NCBI RefSeq assembly: GCF_036023875.1
Contig: NZ_CP107931.1
Span: 620,001-684,000, forward strand
Length of the DNA: 64,000 nt
DNA from: Mycobacterium sp. NBC_00419
GTDB lineage: Bacteria; Actinomycetota; Actinomycetes; Mycobacteriales; Mycobacteriaceae
Reading direction: 5' to 3'
Part shown: in pieces, positions 11,558 through 19,635 of the stretch
Layout of the letters: each line of letters begins with the position of its first letter
How positions within the stretch are numbered: position 1 is the first letter of the stretch
Translations under genes and position numbers: made by a program
The notes under the pieces: model-generated
The model's input: only the letters and a program-made list of their open reading frames with translations
Databases searched by the model: none
Told to the model about the DNA's origin: nothing

Positions 11558-12310
11558 ATGGCGAAATCCCGCACCCCCGCCGCAACCAAGGCCGCCAAGG
11601 CCGAGGCGAAGGCCGCCCGCAAGGTCGCGTCCAAGCAGCGCCGCAGTCAGCTGTGGCAGGCATTCCAGATGCAACGCAAAGAGGACAAGCGCCTACTGCC
11701 GTACATGATCGGCGCGTTTGTGCTGATCGTGGCCGCGTCGGTGGCCGTCGGCATCTACACCGGCGGGTTCACGATGTATCTGATGATCCTGCTCGGCGTG
11801 GTGCTGGGCGCACTGGTCGCGTTCATCATCTTCGGTCGCCGCGCCCAGAAGTCGGTGTACAGCAAGGCCGAGGGCCAGACCGGTGCCGCGGCGTGGGCAC
11901 TGGACAACCTGCGCGGTAAATGGCGGGTCACACCGGGTGTCGCCGCCACCGGGCATTTCGATGCGGTGCACCGGGTGATCGGGCGCCCCGGCGTGATCTT
12001 CGTCGCCGAGGGCTCGCCGTCACGGGTCAAGCCGCTGCTGGCCCAGGAGAAGAAGCGCACTGCCCGCCTGGTCGGCGAGGTGCCGATCTACGACGTGATC
12101 GTCGGTAACGGCGAGGGCGAGGTGCCGCTGTCGAAGCTGGAACGGCATCTGACGAAGCTGCCGGCGAATATCACCGTCAAGCAGATGGACGCCCTGGAGT
12201 CCAAGCTGGTCGCGCTGGGCTCGCGGATCGGCCCGGCCGCAATGCCGAAGGGTCCGCTGCCGGGCCAGGCCAAGATGAAGGGCGTGCAGCGCACCGTACG
12301 GCGGCGCTAG
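11558..12310 (+). CDS. DUF4191 integral membrane protein
   Basis: A protein of 250 residues with a basic, alanine-rich N-terminus (about 45 residues) and two adjacent transmembrane segments around residues 50-70 and 77-97. A soluble domain of about 150 residues follows, containing GRPGVIFVAEG and a basic end (VQRTVRRR). It matches the DUF4191 family and the position of Rv2219 downstream of lipA. No function is established. The gap to lipA is 24 bases, so it is probably the last gene of the dlaT-lipA transcription unit; the next gene is on the other strand. Confidence 0.85.
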   Translation: MAKSRTPAATKAAKAEAKAARKVASKQRRSQLWQAFQMQRKEDKRLLPYMIGAFVLIVAASVAVGIYTGGFTMYLMILLGVVLGALVAFIIFGRRAQKSVYSKAEGQTGAAAWALDNLRGKWRVTPGVAATGHFDAVHRVIGRPGVIFVAEGSPSRVKPLLAQEKKRTARLVGEVPIYDVIVGNGEGEVPLSKLERHLTKLPANITVKQMDALESKLVALGSRIGPAAMPKGPLPGQAKMKGVQRTVRRR

Positions 12311-12316
12311 CTCACG

Positions 12317-12781
12317 TCAGCGCCGCACCACGGCTGTCGCGGTGAAGCGGTCGTGCAGGCCGCGGCCATCGGCATCGGTGAACAACGGCGGGATCACCAG
12401 CGCGATCAGCAATCCCCGCACGATCGCTCGTCCGGTTCCCACGTGCACGCGGTTGTCGACCGGAACCACCATCAATCCCAGCGCGTACTGGCCGGGGGTG
12501 AACCCGAACAGCCGTACCGAAATCACCCCGAGCAGGAACCAGATCACCAGGACCGCGGTGGACAGCGTGGCGGTGCTCACCATCCCGGTCGCGATCGCCA
12601 GCCCGGCGAGCCCGTAACTGATGAACCAGTCGATGAGCAGTGCGGCGAATCGCCTGCCCATCCGTGCCAGCGACCGTGAGCCGGTCTCCGGCAGGCCGAG
12701 GTCCTGGCCCGGGTACCCAGTCCGTCCGCTGGGCTCGACAGATTCGGGTCCGGACAGCCATGAGCCGATTTCACGCGCCAT
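12317..12781 (-). CDS. RDD-family membrane protein
   Basis: A small membrane protein of 154 residues with about three hydrophobic segments after a polar N-terminus. The start of the RDD domain reads RMGRRFAALLIDWFISYG and a conserved aspartate follows the last segment (DNRVHVG). The ATG giving MAREIGSWL was chosen; a longer in-frame start 87 bases upstream would run into the glnA1 promoter region. It matches the position of Rv2219A. It is convergent with the DUF4191 gene and divergent from glnA1. Some RDD proteins act in ion transport, but nothing here shows a substrate. Confidence 0.82.
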   Translation of the reverse strand: MAREIGSWLSGPESVEPSGRTGYPGQDLGLPETGSRSLARMGRRFAALLIDWFISYGLAGLAIATGMVSTATLSTAVLVIWFLLGVISVRLFGFTPGQYALGLMVVPVDNRVHVGTGRAIVRGLLIALVIPPLFTDADGRGLHDRFTATAVVRR

Positions 12782-12850
12782 GGCCCCAGGATAGGTGGAC
12801 CCGACGTTCCCCTGCGGGCCGCCGATGCGTAACGTCGGCGCAACACGAGC

Positions 12851-12878
12851 TTGACTGGCGTGCAACATCAGCTACTTA
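12851..12878 (+). promoter_or_regulatory. Candidate glnA1 promoter
   Basis: A TTGACT hexamer is followed after 16 bases by TACTTA, about 75 bases before the GTG of glnA1. This is the best SigA-like pair in the 170-base gap between the RDD gene and glnA1. It is a pattern match only; glnA promoters in mycobacteria are usually nitrogen controlled and there may be more than one. Confidence 0.35.
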
Positions 12879-12951
12879 GCGTCACCTGCGGGTTAAGAAT
12901 GTGTGCCTGGACATGCATGACCGGCTGCAAAGCAAAGAATGGAGTGTTTAA

Positions 12952-14388
12952 GTGGCAGAAAAGAACGCTGACGACATCTTTAAGCTGATCAAGGACGAGG
13001 ACGTCGAGTACGTCGACATCCGGTTCTGCGACCTGCCTGGTGTCGTCCAGCACTTCTCGATCCCGGCCTCCGCGTTCGACAAGAGCGTGTTCGAGGACGG
13101 CCTCGCGTTCGACGGTTCGTCGGTTCGCGGCTTCCAGTCAATCCACGAGTCCGACATGATGCTGCTGCCGGACCCCGAGACCGCGCGCATCGACCCGTTC
13201 CGCCATGCGAAGACGTTGAACCTGAACTTCTTCGTCCACGACCCGTTCACCCGTGAGGCCTACTCGCGCGACCCGCGCAACGTGGCCCGCAAGGCGGAGA
13301 ACTACCTGGCCAGCACCGGCATCGCCGACACCGCCTTCTTCGGCGCCGAGGCGGAGTTCTACATCTTCGACTCGGTGAGCTTCGACTCGAAGATGAACGG
13401 CACCTTCTACGAGGTCGACTCCGAGTCGGGCTGGTGGAACACCGGCGAGCCGTTCGAGGCCGACGGAAGCCCCAACCTGGGCTACAAGGTTCGCCCCAAG
13501 GGCGGCTACTTCCCGGTGGCGCCGTACGACCACTACGTGGATCTGCGCGACGAGATGGCGACCAACCTGCAGAACGCCGGCTTCACCCTCGAGCGCGGTC
13601 ACCACGAGGTGGGCACCGCCGGCCAGGCCGAGATCAACTACAAGTTCAACACGCTGCTACATGCGGCCGACGATGTGCTGCTGTTCAAATACATCATCAA
13701 GAACACGGCATGGAAGAACGGCAAGACCGTCACCTTCATGCCCAAGCCGCTCTTCGGTGACAACGGCTCGGGCATGCACGCCCACCAGTCGCTGTGGAAG
13801 GACGGCAAGCCGCTGTTCCACGACGAGTCCGGTTACGCCGGCCTGTCGGATCTGGCCCGCCACTACATCGGCGGCATCCTGCACCACGCACCGTCGCTGC
13901 TGGCGTTCACCAACCCGACGGTGAACTCCTACAAGCGCTTGGTGCCGGGTTACGAGGCCCCGATCAACCTGGTGTACAGCCAGCGCAACCGGTCGGCGTG
14001 CGTGCGCATCCCGATCACCGGCAACAACCCGAAGGCCAAGCGCCTCGAGTTCCGCTGCCCCGACAGCTCGGGTAACCCGTACCTGGCGTTCGCGGCGATG
14101 TTGATGGCCGGCATCGACGGCATCAAGAAGAAGATCGAGCCGCTGGCGCCCGTGGACAAGGACCTCTACGAGTTGCCGCCGGACGAGGCCGCCAACATCC
14201 CGCAGGCCCCGACCTCGCTGGCGGCGGTGATCGACCGTCTCGAAGAGGACCACGAGTACCTCACCGAGGGTGGCGTGTTCACTCCCGACCTGATCGAGAC
14301 GTACATCGCATACAAGCGGGAGAACGAGATCCTGCCGATCCAGATCCGGCCGCATCCGTACGAGTTCGCGCTCTACTACGACGTGTAA
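12952..14388 (+). CDS. glnA1: Glutamine synthetase type I (GlnA1)
   Basis: A class I-beta glutamine synthetase of 478 residues that makes glutamine from glutamate, ammonia and ATP as a dodecamer. Recognisable elements are [10 protein letters not shown] near residue 50, metal-ligand stretches [12 protein letters not shown] and [12 protein letters not shown], and the ATP-site [12 protein letters not shown]. The adenylylation tyrosine lies in [10 protein letters not shown] near residue 405, so control by GlnE (encoded about 9 kb away in this window) is expected. The GTG start has a GGAG site just upstream and matches the N-terminus of the M. tuberculosis enzyme. Confidence 0.97.
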   Translation: MAEKNADDIFKLIKDEDVEYVDIRFCDLPGVVQHFSIPASAFDKSVFEDGLAFDGSSVRGFQSIHESDMMLLPDPETARIDPFRHAKTLNLNFFVHDPFTREAYSRDPRNVARKAENYLASTGIADTAFFGAEAEFYIFDSVSFDSKMNGTFYEVDSESGWWNTGEPFEADGSPNLGYKVRPKGGYFPVAPYDHYVDLRDEMATNLQNAGFTLERGHHEVGTAGQAEINYKFNTLLHAADDVLLFKYIIKNTAWKNGKTVTFMPKPLFGDNGSGMHAHQSLWKDGKPLFHDESGYAGLSDLARHYIGGILHHAPSLLAFTNPTVNSYKRLVPGYEAPINLVYSQRNRSACVRIPITGNNPKAKRLEFRCPDSSGNPYLAFAAMLMAGIDGIKKKIEPLAPVDKDLYELPPDEAANIPQAPTSLAAVIDRLEEDHEYLTEGGVFTPDLIETYIAYKRENEILPIQIRPHPYEFALYYDV

Positions 14389-14411
14389 CCGCTTGTCGCA
14401 GTAGGCCGTTG

Positions 14412-14461
14412 GCGCCCATCCACTGCACGATCTCCTCCGAAATCGTGCAGCGGGTGGGCGC
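14412..14461. terminator. Long hairpin after glnA1
   Basis: Two 20-base arms (GCGCCCATCCACTGCACGAT and its near-perfect complement, 18 of 20 paired plus G-T pairs) enclose a 10-base loop, 23 bases after the glnA1 stop. There is no T-tract, as is common for mycobacterial terminators. It could end the glnA1 transcript or stabilise its 3' end. Confidence 0.65.
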
Positions 14462-14541
14462 TTCGGCATGTGGGAGCACTGTGTCCACGCAGCGGAAGGG
14501 CGGACTATCCGGACTGCGGTCCGAATAGTACGCTTTCAGCT

Positions 14542-14946
14542 ATGACACAGAAACTGGATGCTCGCCTGACCACCTACCACTCCCCCGTGCTCGGCGTGTT
14601 CCGCATCGTCGTCGGCTTCCTGTTCGCCATCCACGGCACGGTGAAATTGTTCGCCTGGCCGATCGACCAGGGCGGCGGCGCCGTGCCGGTGGGCACCTGG
14701 CCGTACTGGTACGCCGGCGTGATCGAACTCGTCGTCGGCGTTCTGGTCATCCTGGGACTGGGCGTGATCACCCGGATCGCCGCGATCATCGGCTCCGGCC
14801 AGATGGCCTTCGCCTACTTCACCCAGCACCAGCCGAACGCCCTGTGGCCCATCGATAATGGTGGCGAACTGGCGATCCTGTACTGCTTCTCGTTCCTGCT
14901 GATCGCGTTCGCCGGCGTGGGCGCGTTTGCCGTGCGCAAGAGCTAG
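14542..14946 (+). CDS. DoxX-family membrane protein
   Basis: A protein of 134 residues with four hydrophobic segments, typical of DoxX (GVFRIVVGFLFAIHGTVKLF at the first membrane segment). Members are associated with quinone or redox functions in membranes, but the role here is unknown. The ATG giving MTQKLDARL was chosen; a longer in-frame GTG further upstream runs back to the glnA1 terminator. Only two bases separate it from the acyl-CoA dehydrogenase that follows, so they form a transcription unit. Confidence 0.85.
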   Translation: MTQKLDARLTTYHSPVLGVFRIVVGFLFAIHGTVKLFAWPIDQGGGAVPVGTWPYWYAGVIELVVGVLVILGLGVITRIAAIIGSGQMAFAYFTQHQPNALWPIDNGGELAILYCFSFLLIAFAGVGAFAVRKS

Positions 14947-14948
14947 CC

Positions 14949-16100
14949 ATGGGCCGTAAGCACACGCCGTCCTGGCACGACGACGAAGTCGGTGCGCTCC
15001 ACGAACTGGCGCTGGGCTTCTTCGAGCGAGAAGTGGTGGCACACGTCGACACGTGGGACGCCCAGCGCCACATCGACCGCAGCGTCTGGCTGGAGGCCGG
15101 CAAGCTGGGCCTGCTGCTGTGTTCGGTTCCCGAGGAGTACGGCGGGGGCGGCGGCACCTTCGCACACGACCTCGCCGTACTCGACGCCCAGGGGTACGCA
15201 GGTGACCTGTCGCTGGGTATCGGCGTGCACAGCGGCATCGTTCCGCACTACATCGTCAAATACGGTTCGGAGGAACAGAAGCGCACCTGGCTGCCGCCGA
15301 TGGCCACCGGCGAGATGCTCTGTGCCATCGGTATGACCGAGCCGGGCGCGGGCTCGGACCTGAAAGCCATCCGCACCAGCGCGGTGCGCAAGGGCGACGA
15401 GTACATCGTCAACGGCTCCAAGACGTTCATCACCAATGGCGGCTCGGCAGACATGATCCTGCTCGCCGTCAAGACGGACCCCAAGGCGGGCGCGCGCGGA
15501 ATCTCGCTGCTGCTCATCGACCTGCACGACGCTCCTGGATTCCAGGTCACCAGGGTGCTCGACAAGGTGGGCCAGCACGGCGCGGACACCGCCGAGATGT
15601 CCTTCACCGACGTCCGGGTGCCGGTGGCCAACCTGCTCGGACCCGACGAGGGCCTGGGTTTCGGCCAGATGATCGACCAGCTCGGCCAGGAACGGCTGGT
15701 GGTCGCCGCCCAGGCGATCGGCGGCCTGGAACGCGCGGTCGACGAGACCGTGTCCTACACCAAGTCCCGGGAAGCCTTCGGGCACAGCCTGTTCGACTTC
15801 CAGAACACCGCGTTCGAACTCGCTGAGTGCGCCACGATCGCGCGTACCTGCCGCACCTTCTTCGACCACTGCGTCGAATCACACCTGCGCGGTGAGCTCG
15901 ACGGCAGCGACGCGGCGATGGCCAAGTACTGGATCACCGACCAGCAGTGTGCCGTCATCGACCGGTGCGTCCAACTGCACGGTGGGTACGGCTACATGCG
16001 CGAGTACCTGATCGCCCGGATGTACGAGGACGCCCGGGTGCAGCGCATCTACGCCGGCGCCAACGAGGTGATGAAGCAGATCATCAGCCGGTCGCTCTAG
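14949..16100 (+). CDS. Acyl-CoA dehydrogenase, long-chain type
   Basis: An FAD-dependent acyl-CoA dehydrogenase of 383 residues that makes 2,3-enoyl-CoA in beta-oxidation. Signatures are AIGMTEPGAGSDL, the flavin/substrate region TFITNGG, and QLHGGYGYMREY. The C-terminal RIYAGANEVMK lacks the glutamate found at this site in short- and medium-chain enzymes. The catalytic base is more likely the glutamate in GQERLVVAAQ, as in long-chain and isovaleryl types. The acyl specificity cannot be read from sequence. It is convergent with the carbonic anhydrase gene of the DAB operon. Confidence 0.9.
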   Translation: MGRKHTPSWHDDEVGALHELALGFFEREVVAHVDTWDAQRHIDRSVWLEAGKLGLLLCSVPEEYGGGGGTFAHDLAVLDAQGYAGDLSLGIGVHSGIVPHYIVKYGSEEQKRTWLPPMATGEMLCAIGMTEPGAGSDLKAIRTSAVRKGDEYIVNGSKTFITNGGSADMILLAVKTDPKAGARGISLLLIDLHDAPGFQVTRVLDKVGQHGADTAEMSFTDVRVPVANLLGPDEGLGFGQMIDQLGQERLVVAAQAIGGLERAVDETVSYTKSREAFGHSLFDFQNTAFELAECATIARTCRTFFDHCVESHLRGELDGSDAAMAKYWITDQQCAVIDRCVQLHGGYGYMREYLIARMYEDARVQRIYAGANEVMKQIISRSL

Positions 16101-16104
16101 CAGC

Positions 16105-16713
16105 TCAGACGCACTCCAGTAGCGAGTCACCCGCCTCACCGAGCGCACCGACGGTGGCGTAGGCCTGGATTCGTCCGCTGTGATCGGTTGTCGCGCAGAC
16201 GATCCCGCACAGTCCGGCGTCGACCCGCCGGGCGATCACCGGTGACTTCTCCAGCAGCGACATCCCGACCGAGACGATGTGGGCGGCAGCGACGGCGTCG
16301 ACGCTGTCCGCCGCCGATCCTCGCCGCACGATCGAGGTGAGTGCCTGTTCGATGGCCAGCCGGCTGGCGCCGTCCGGCACCTCGGCGGTGTCCCAGGCCC
16401 GCAATGCCGCGCGCATCGCGCTGCAGTTGTGGTGGCCGAGCACCACGATCAGCGGCACCTCGAACGTCTCGACCGCGTGCTCGAGGCTCCCGAGGACGCC
16501 GGTGTCGACGACGTGGCCCCAGGTGCTCAGGTCCAGCAGCGAACCCCAGCTCTGGCCGAACACCACCTCGTTGGCGACATCGGCGTCCGAGCACCGGAAT
16601 ACCGCGGCGACGGGCGGGCCGTCGTGGAAGTTCTGCCGCTGTGGGCGCAGCGGCCGGAAGAACAGCTCGTTGCCCGCACGCAGTCGCTGCCAGGCGCTCA
16701 TCGGATCAGACAT
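16105..16713 (-). CDS. Beta-carbonic anhydrase-like protein with an altered Asp-Arg dyad
   Basis: A beta-carbonic anhydrase fold of 202 residues. The zinc ligands C41, H94 and C97 are present (FRCSDADV and LGHHNCSA) and D43 is kept. The position two after D43, an arginine in the usual CxDSR motif, is aspartate (D45). The following RTAGH-type segment is changed to STWGH. The Asp-Arg dyad normally gates access to the zinc, so hydration activity is uncertain; it may instead be regulatory or bicarbonate-binding. It lies 31 bases downstream of the PII-like gene and is the last gene of the dabB-dabA operon. Confidence 0.85.
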   Translation of the reverse strand: MSDPMSAWQRLRAGNELFFRPLRPQRQNFHDGPPVAAVFRCSDADVANEVVFGQSWGSLLDLSTWGHVVDTGVLGSLEHAVETFEVPLIVVLGHHNCSAMRAALRAWDTAEVPDGASRLAIEQALTSIVRRGSAADSVDAVAAAHIVSVGMSLLEKSPVIARRVDAGLCGIVCATTDHSGRIQAYATVGALGEAGDSLLECV

Positions 16714-16744
16714 GGTGGTGAACCTTTCTTTTCAGTGGGCGAAA

Positions 16745-17068
16745 TCAGGAGAAGTAGTCGGGCCGGCTGACGTAGGTCTCGGTCACGAACATCACGCCGG
16801 ACGAGGCGTCGAGCAGGGGCCGCAGTCCGGCCAGCAGTGCATCGACCTTGTCTTCCGGCACCACCGTGATGAGCAGTTCCAGCGCGGCCTGCTGGTTGAA
16901 CAGCAGCCGGCCCTGGTGGTATCCGCTGTGCCCGAGCCCGGAGACCCCGGACAGGCTGGTGAAGCCGGTGGCGCCGACGCTCTGGATGAGCTCGCGCACC
17001 GCAGGCGCGTCACTTCCGGCGACGACGACCTCGATCTTGATCATCTTGGTCAGTGGCGGTGCGGTCAT
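16745..17068 (-). CDS. PII-like signalling protein of the DAB operon
   Basis: A PII-like protein of 107 residues. It begins the ferredoxin-like fold with KIEVVVAGSD and has a T-loop-like region around residues 38-58 (GVSGLGHSGYHQG) and a final strand MFVTETYVSRPDY. It lacks the classical PII uridylylation tyrosine context and looks closer to the divergent PII proteins encoded beside carboxysome and inorganic-carbon transport genes, some of which bind adenine nucleotides and bicarbonate. Its ATG overlaps the dabA stop (ATGA), so it is translationally coupled. The likely role is to report nucleotide or bicarbonate status to DabA/DabB; this is inference from context. Confidence 0.8.
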   Translation of the reverse strand: MTAPPLTKMIKIEVVVAGSDAPAVRELIQSVGATGFTSLSGVSGLGHSGYHQGRLLFNQQAALELLITVVPEDKVDALLAGLRPLLDASSGVMFVTETYVSRPDYFS

Positions 17069-19635
17069 GGAACCATCTCCTCTTCGTCGAGAACTTCTGG
17101 GGTGCTGTTGTTTTCGGTCCAGGATCGCCATCCCGCGATCGTCCATCGTTGCCATTCCTGCCCCGGCGTCTCGCGGGCTGCCATGCTGACCCAGCCGTTG
17201 CCGAAGAGCCGCTGCAGGATCGGGTTGCGCTGTACCACCATGTCGATCCGCTCCAGCGGGGCCTGGATGACCGCGAGCAGCCGCATGGGCTCGTGTGCCA
17301 GGCCCCGGCTGGTGGCCACCGACTGCCAGGGCAGCCCCAGCCGCAGGTCCCCTTCGTGGCCGGCGATGACACCGGCGGTGCCGACCACGTTGTGGATGGT
17401 CTTGGTGCCGGCGCCGAAGACCTCGGGTGCGACCGTGGAGAAGTAGTACTGGCAGTTGATCCACTGAGCGACCACCAGAGGTGCGGTCAGGATCGTCTCC
17501 AGTGCGCTGCCGTCCCGGTCGACCTCGGCGGAGTAGGAGTGCAGAAATGTCCTGCGCCGCAGGTCGATTCCGCGGGACATCTCGCGCGGGCCCACCAGGA
17601 AGGCGGCGTTGCCCGCCAGCGCCCACTCCGGGTACACCTGCGCCCAGTCCAGCGAGCGGCCCACGACGTGGCGGGCGGCCCGCGTCGGCGACATGTCCTG
17701 CGGAGCACCGGGCAGCAGCGCGCCGCGTTCGGCGGCCAGTGCCGCACCGGCGGTGGCCAGTGCACCCTGCAGCCGAACCACCTGATCGCGATGTGAGGCG
17801 GGGATCAGATGGTCGTCGAGCACCGTCACCCGGTCGGTGGCGGTGTCGTGCTGGGCGGCGAGAAACCAGGTGTGATCCGGGATGTCGATACCCAGCGGCC
17901 GCAACTCCTCGCGCACGTCGGCCTGGTTGAGGATCGCCGCGGCGGTGCGGGCGTTGGGGCCACCGGCCTGGCCTCCGCAGGCACCGCAGTCCAGTGCCGC
18001 CTGGTACGGGTTGTTCTCGGTCGTGCTGGCGTGTCCGCAGAGCACGACCAGCCGGCCGAACTGCCCCGTCAGGCCCATCGTGGTGAGCGCCACCTGGGCG
18101 AACAGGGCCCGCTGGTCCAGGGACAGGTCGGTGACGTTCAGCTCGGCCGGGGCCTGCGGAGCCACCAGGTCACGCAGCCGCCGGCGCAACCGTCCGCTGG
18201 TGGCGGGGGTCAGCGTCTTTGCCGCCGACAAGGGTGCCGCCGCCCAACCGGCCGCCTCGGCGAGAGTGAACGGCGCTGCCAGTGCATCTTTGGCGGCATG
18301 GAAGGCCGATTCGGCCGCGGCCAGTCCGCGGAACCCCGCCGCCCGGCGCGCGGCCGTGGCAGCCGCCCCGGGCGCCGGTGTCTCGTGGATCTCGTGGCTG
18401 GGCTCGATCAGTACCGGGCACAGATCGCAGGAGGCGCCACCGAGTAGGTCGGTGAACCGGATGGCGACCGCGAAGAAGCCGGCGAAGCCGAAGGTCTGGT
18501 ATCCCTCGGTCGACTCCAGGTGCCTGCGCAGCCCTTCGGAGCGGGTGTCGATGCAGGTGACCACCTGGGTGTGTGGGGTGGACGGCTCGGGCGCCTCGCC
18601 CGCGGCGCTCAGGGCGTCCAGCAGCTCATCGCGGTAATGACCCTCGAAGGCGTTCTGCCACAACATTTCCCGCGCAGTGACGGGCAGTGCGGCGAGCACC
18701 CGGGCGGCGGCGGTCAGCTCCGCTTCGGCCGCCTCGCCGACACCCCACACCTGGGCGAGGTGCACCGCACGCTGCCGTGCCGATGGGATGCGCTCGGCGG
18801 GCTGTTCGGCTGCACGCTCACTGCGGCGCCCGGCCAGCAGTGCCGCCTCATAGCTCAACCGCATGGCCAGGTAGGCCAGCAGGTCGATGCCCTTGTCGCG
18901 GCCGGCGCACCACTGGATGTGTGCCGCCCAGCCGGGCAGCCGGGTGAGGTGTGCCTGCAGGTATGCGGCACGGTCGGCGTCGTCCACGTCGAGCGCCGAA
19001 AGTGCCTGTAGGACCGCGTCATCAGGGCGTTCGGCTGCCGCGCGCAGTGCGGCCCTGGCCTTGCGGGACAGTGTCGGGTCGGCCGTCGCCAGTCCCCGCC
19101 ATGCCGTGTAGAAGCCGGCCTCGCGTCCCGGCATCGGCCAGCCGGCCTCGCCGAAGAATGCTGAGCACCACTTGGCGGCCTGCGCGTCGACGATCCGGGC
19201 CATCTCGGGAGCGCACTGTTCGGCGGTGGTGCGGAAGCGGCGGGCCGGTTGCGGCGTTCCGGTGCCGTGCAGCAGGTCGCCGCGCAGCAGGTCGGCGGGC
19301 GTGACGTCGCGAGCGCCCAGGCGCAGTACCGGTTGGGCCAGCAGGCTCGGATAGCGCCGTTGCAGCGCCCGGTCGAGGTCGGCGTCGGTGATGCGTCCCG
19401 CCCGATACAGGTCGCGGAAGCCGTCCTCGGCCAGTGTGCCCCGGGTCCCGTAGAGGTCCCCGGCGCGCCGGACTGCCTGCTCGAAGGGCAGGTTCTCCAG
19501 ACCGGCCAGCGGGTTGACCGCGATGAAGGTCTCCAGCGGGTAGTGGGTGGGCAGCACCCGGGCGGCGAGGGTGATGTCGCTGCGCAGCTGGGACCTGCGC
19601 TCGGCGAGGCTGGCTTCCAGGTGGGCGGTCGTCAT
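17065..19635 (-). CDS. dabA: DabA (DUF2309), catalytic subunit of inorganic-carbon uptake
   Basis: A protein of 856 residues of the DUF2309 family. DabA is a cytoplasmic, carbonic-anhydrase-like zinc protein that works with the membrane protein DabB, coupling cation flux to one-way conversion of CO2 to bicarbonate. The zinc and active-site residues are visible: C361, D363 and R365 in VTCIDTRSE, H535 in VLCGHASTTE, and C550 in ALDCGACGG. The 15-residue spacing from histidine to cysteine equals that recalled for Halothiobacillus DabA (H524/C539). The N-terminal LPTHYPLETFIAVNPL is also typical. It starts at the ATG overlapping the dabB stop (ATGA). Confidence 0.93.
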   Translation of the reverse strand: MTTAHLEASLAERRSQLRSDITLAARVLPTHYPLETFIAVNPLAGLENLPFEQAVRRAGDLYGTRGTLAEDGFRDLYRAGRITDADLDRALQRRYPSLLAQPVLRLGARDVTPADLLRGDLLHGTGTPQPARRFRTTAEQCAPEMARIVDAQAAKWCSAFFGEAGWPMPGREAGFYTAWRGLATADPTLSRKARAALRAAAERPDDAVLQALSALDVDDADRAAYLQAHLTRLPGWAAHIQWCAGRDKGIDLLAYLAMRLSYEAALLAGRRSERAAEQPAERIPSARQRAVHLAQVWGVGEAAEAELTAAARVLAALPVTAREMLWQNAFEGHYRDELLDALSAAGEAPEPSTPHTQVVTCIDTRSEGLRRHLESTEGYQTFGFAGFFAVAIRFTDLLGGASCDLCPVLIEPSHEIHETPAPGAAATAARRAAGFRGLAAAESAFHAAKDALAAPFTLAEAAGWAAAPLSAAKTLTPATSGRLRRRLRDLVAPQAPAELNVTDLSLDQRALFAQVALTTMGLTGQFGRLVVLCGHASTTENNPYQAALDCGACGGQAGGPNARTAAAILNQADVREELRPLGIDIPDHTWFLAAQHDTATDRVTVLDDHLIPASHRDQVVRLQGALATAGAALAAERGALLPGAPQDMSPTRAARHVVGRSLDWAQVYPEWALAGNAAFLVGPREMSRGIDLRRRTFLHSYSAEVDRDGSALETILTAPLVVAQWINCQYYFSTVAPEVFGAGTKTIHNVVGTAGVIAGHEGDLRLGLPWQSVATSRGLAHEPMRLLAVIQAPLERIDMVVQRNPILQRLFGNGWVSMAARETPGQEWQRWTIAGWRSWTENNSTPEVLDEEEMVP

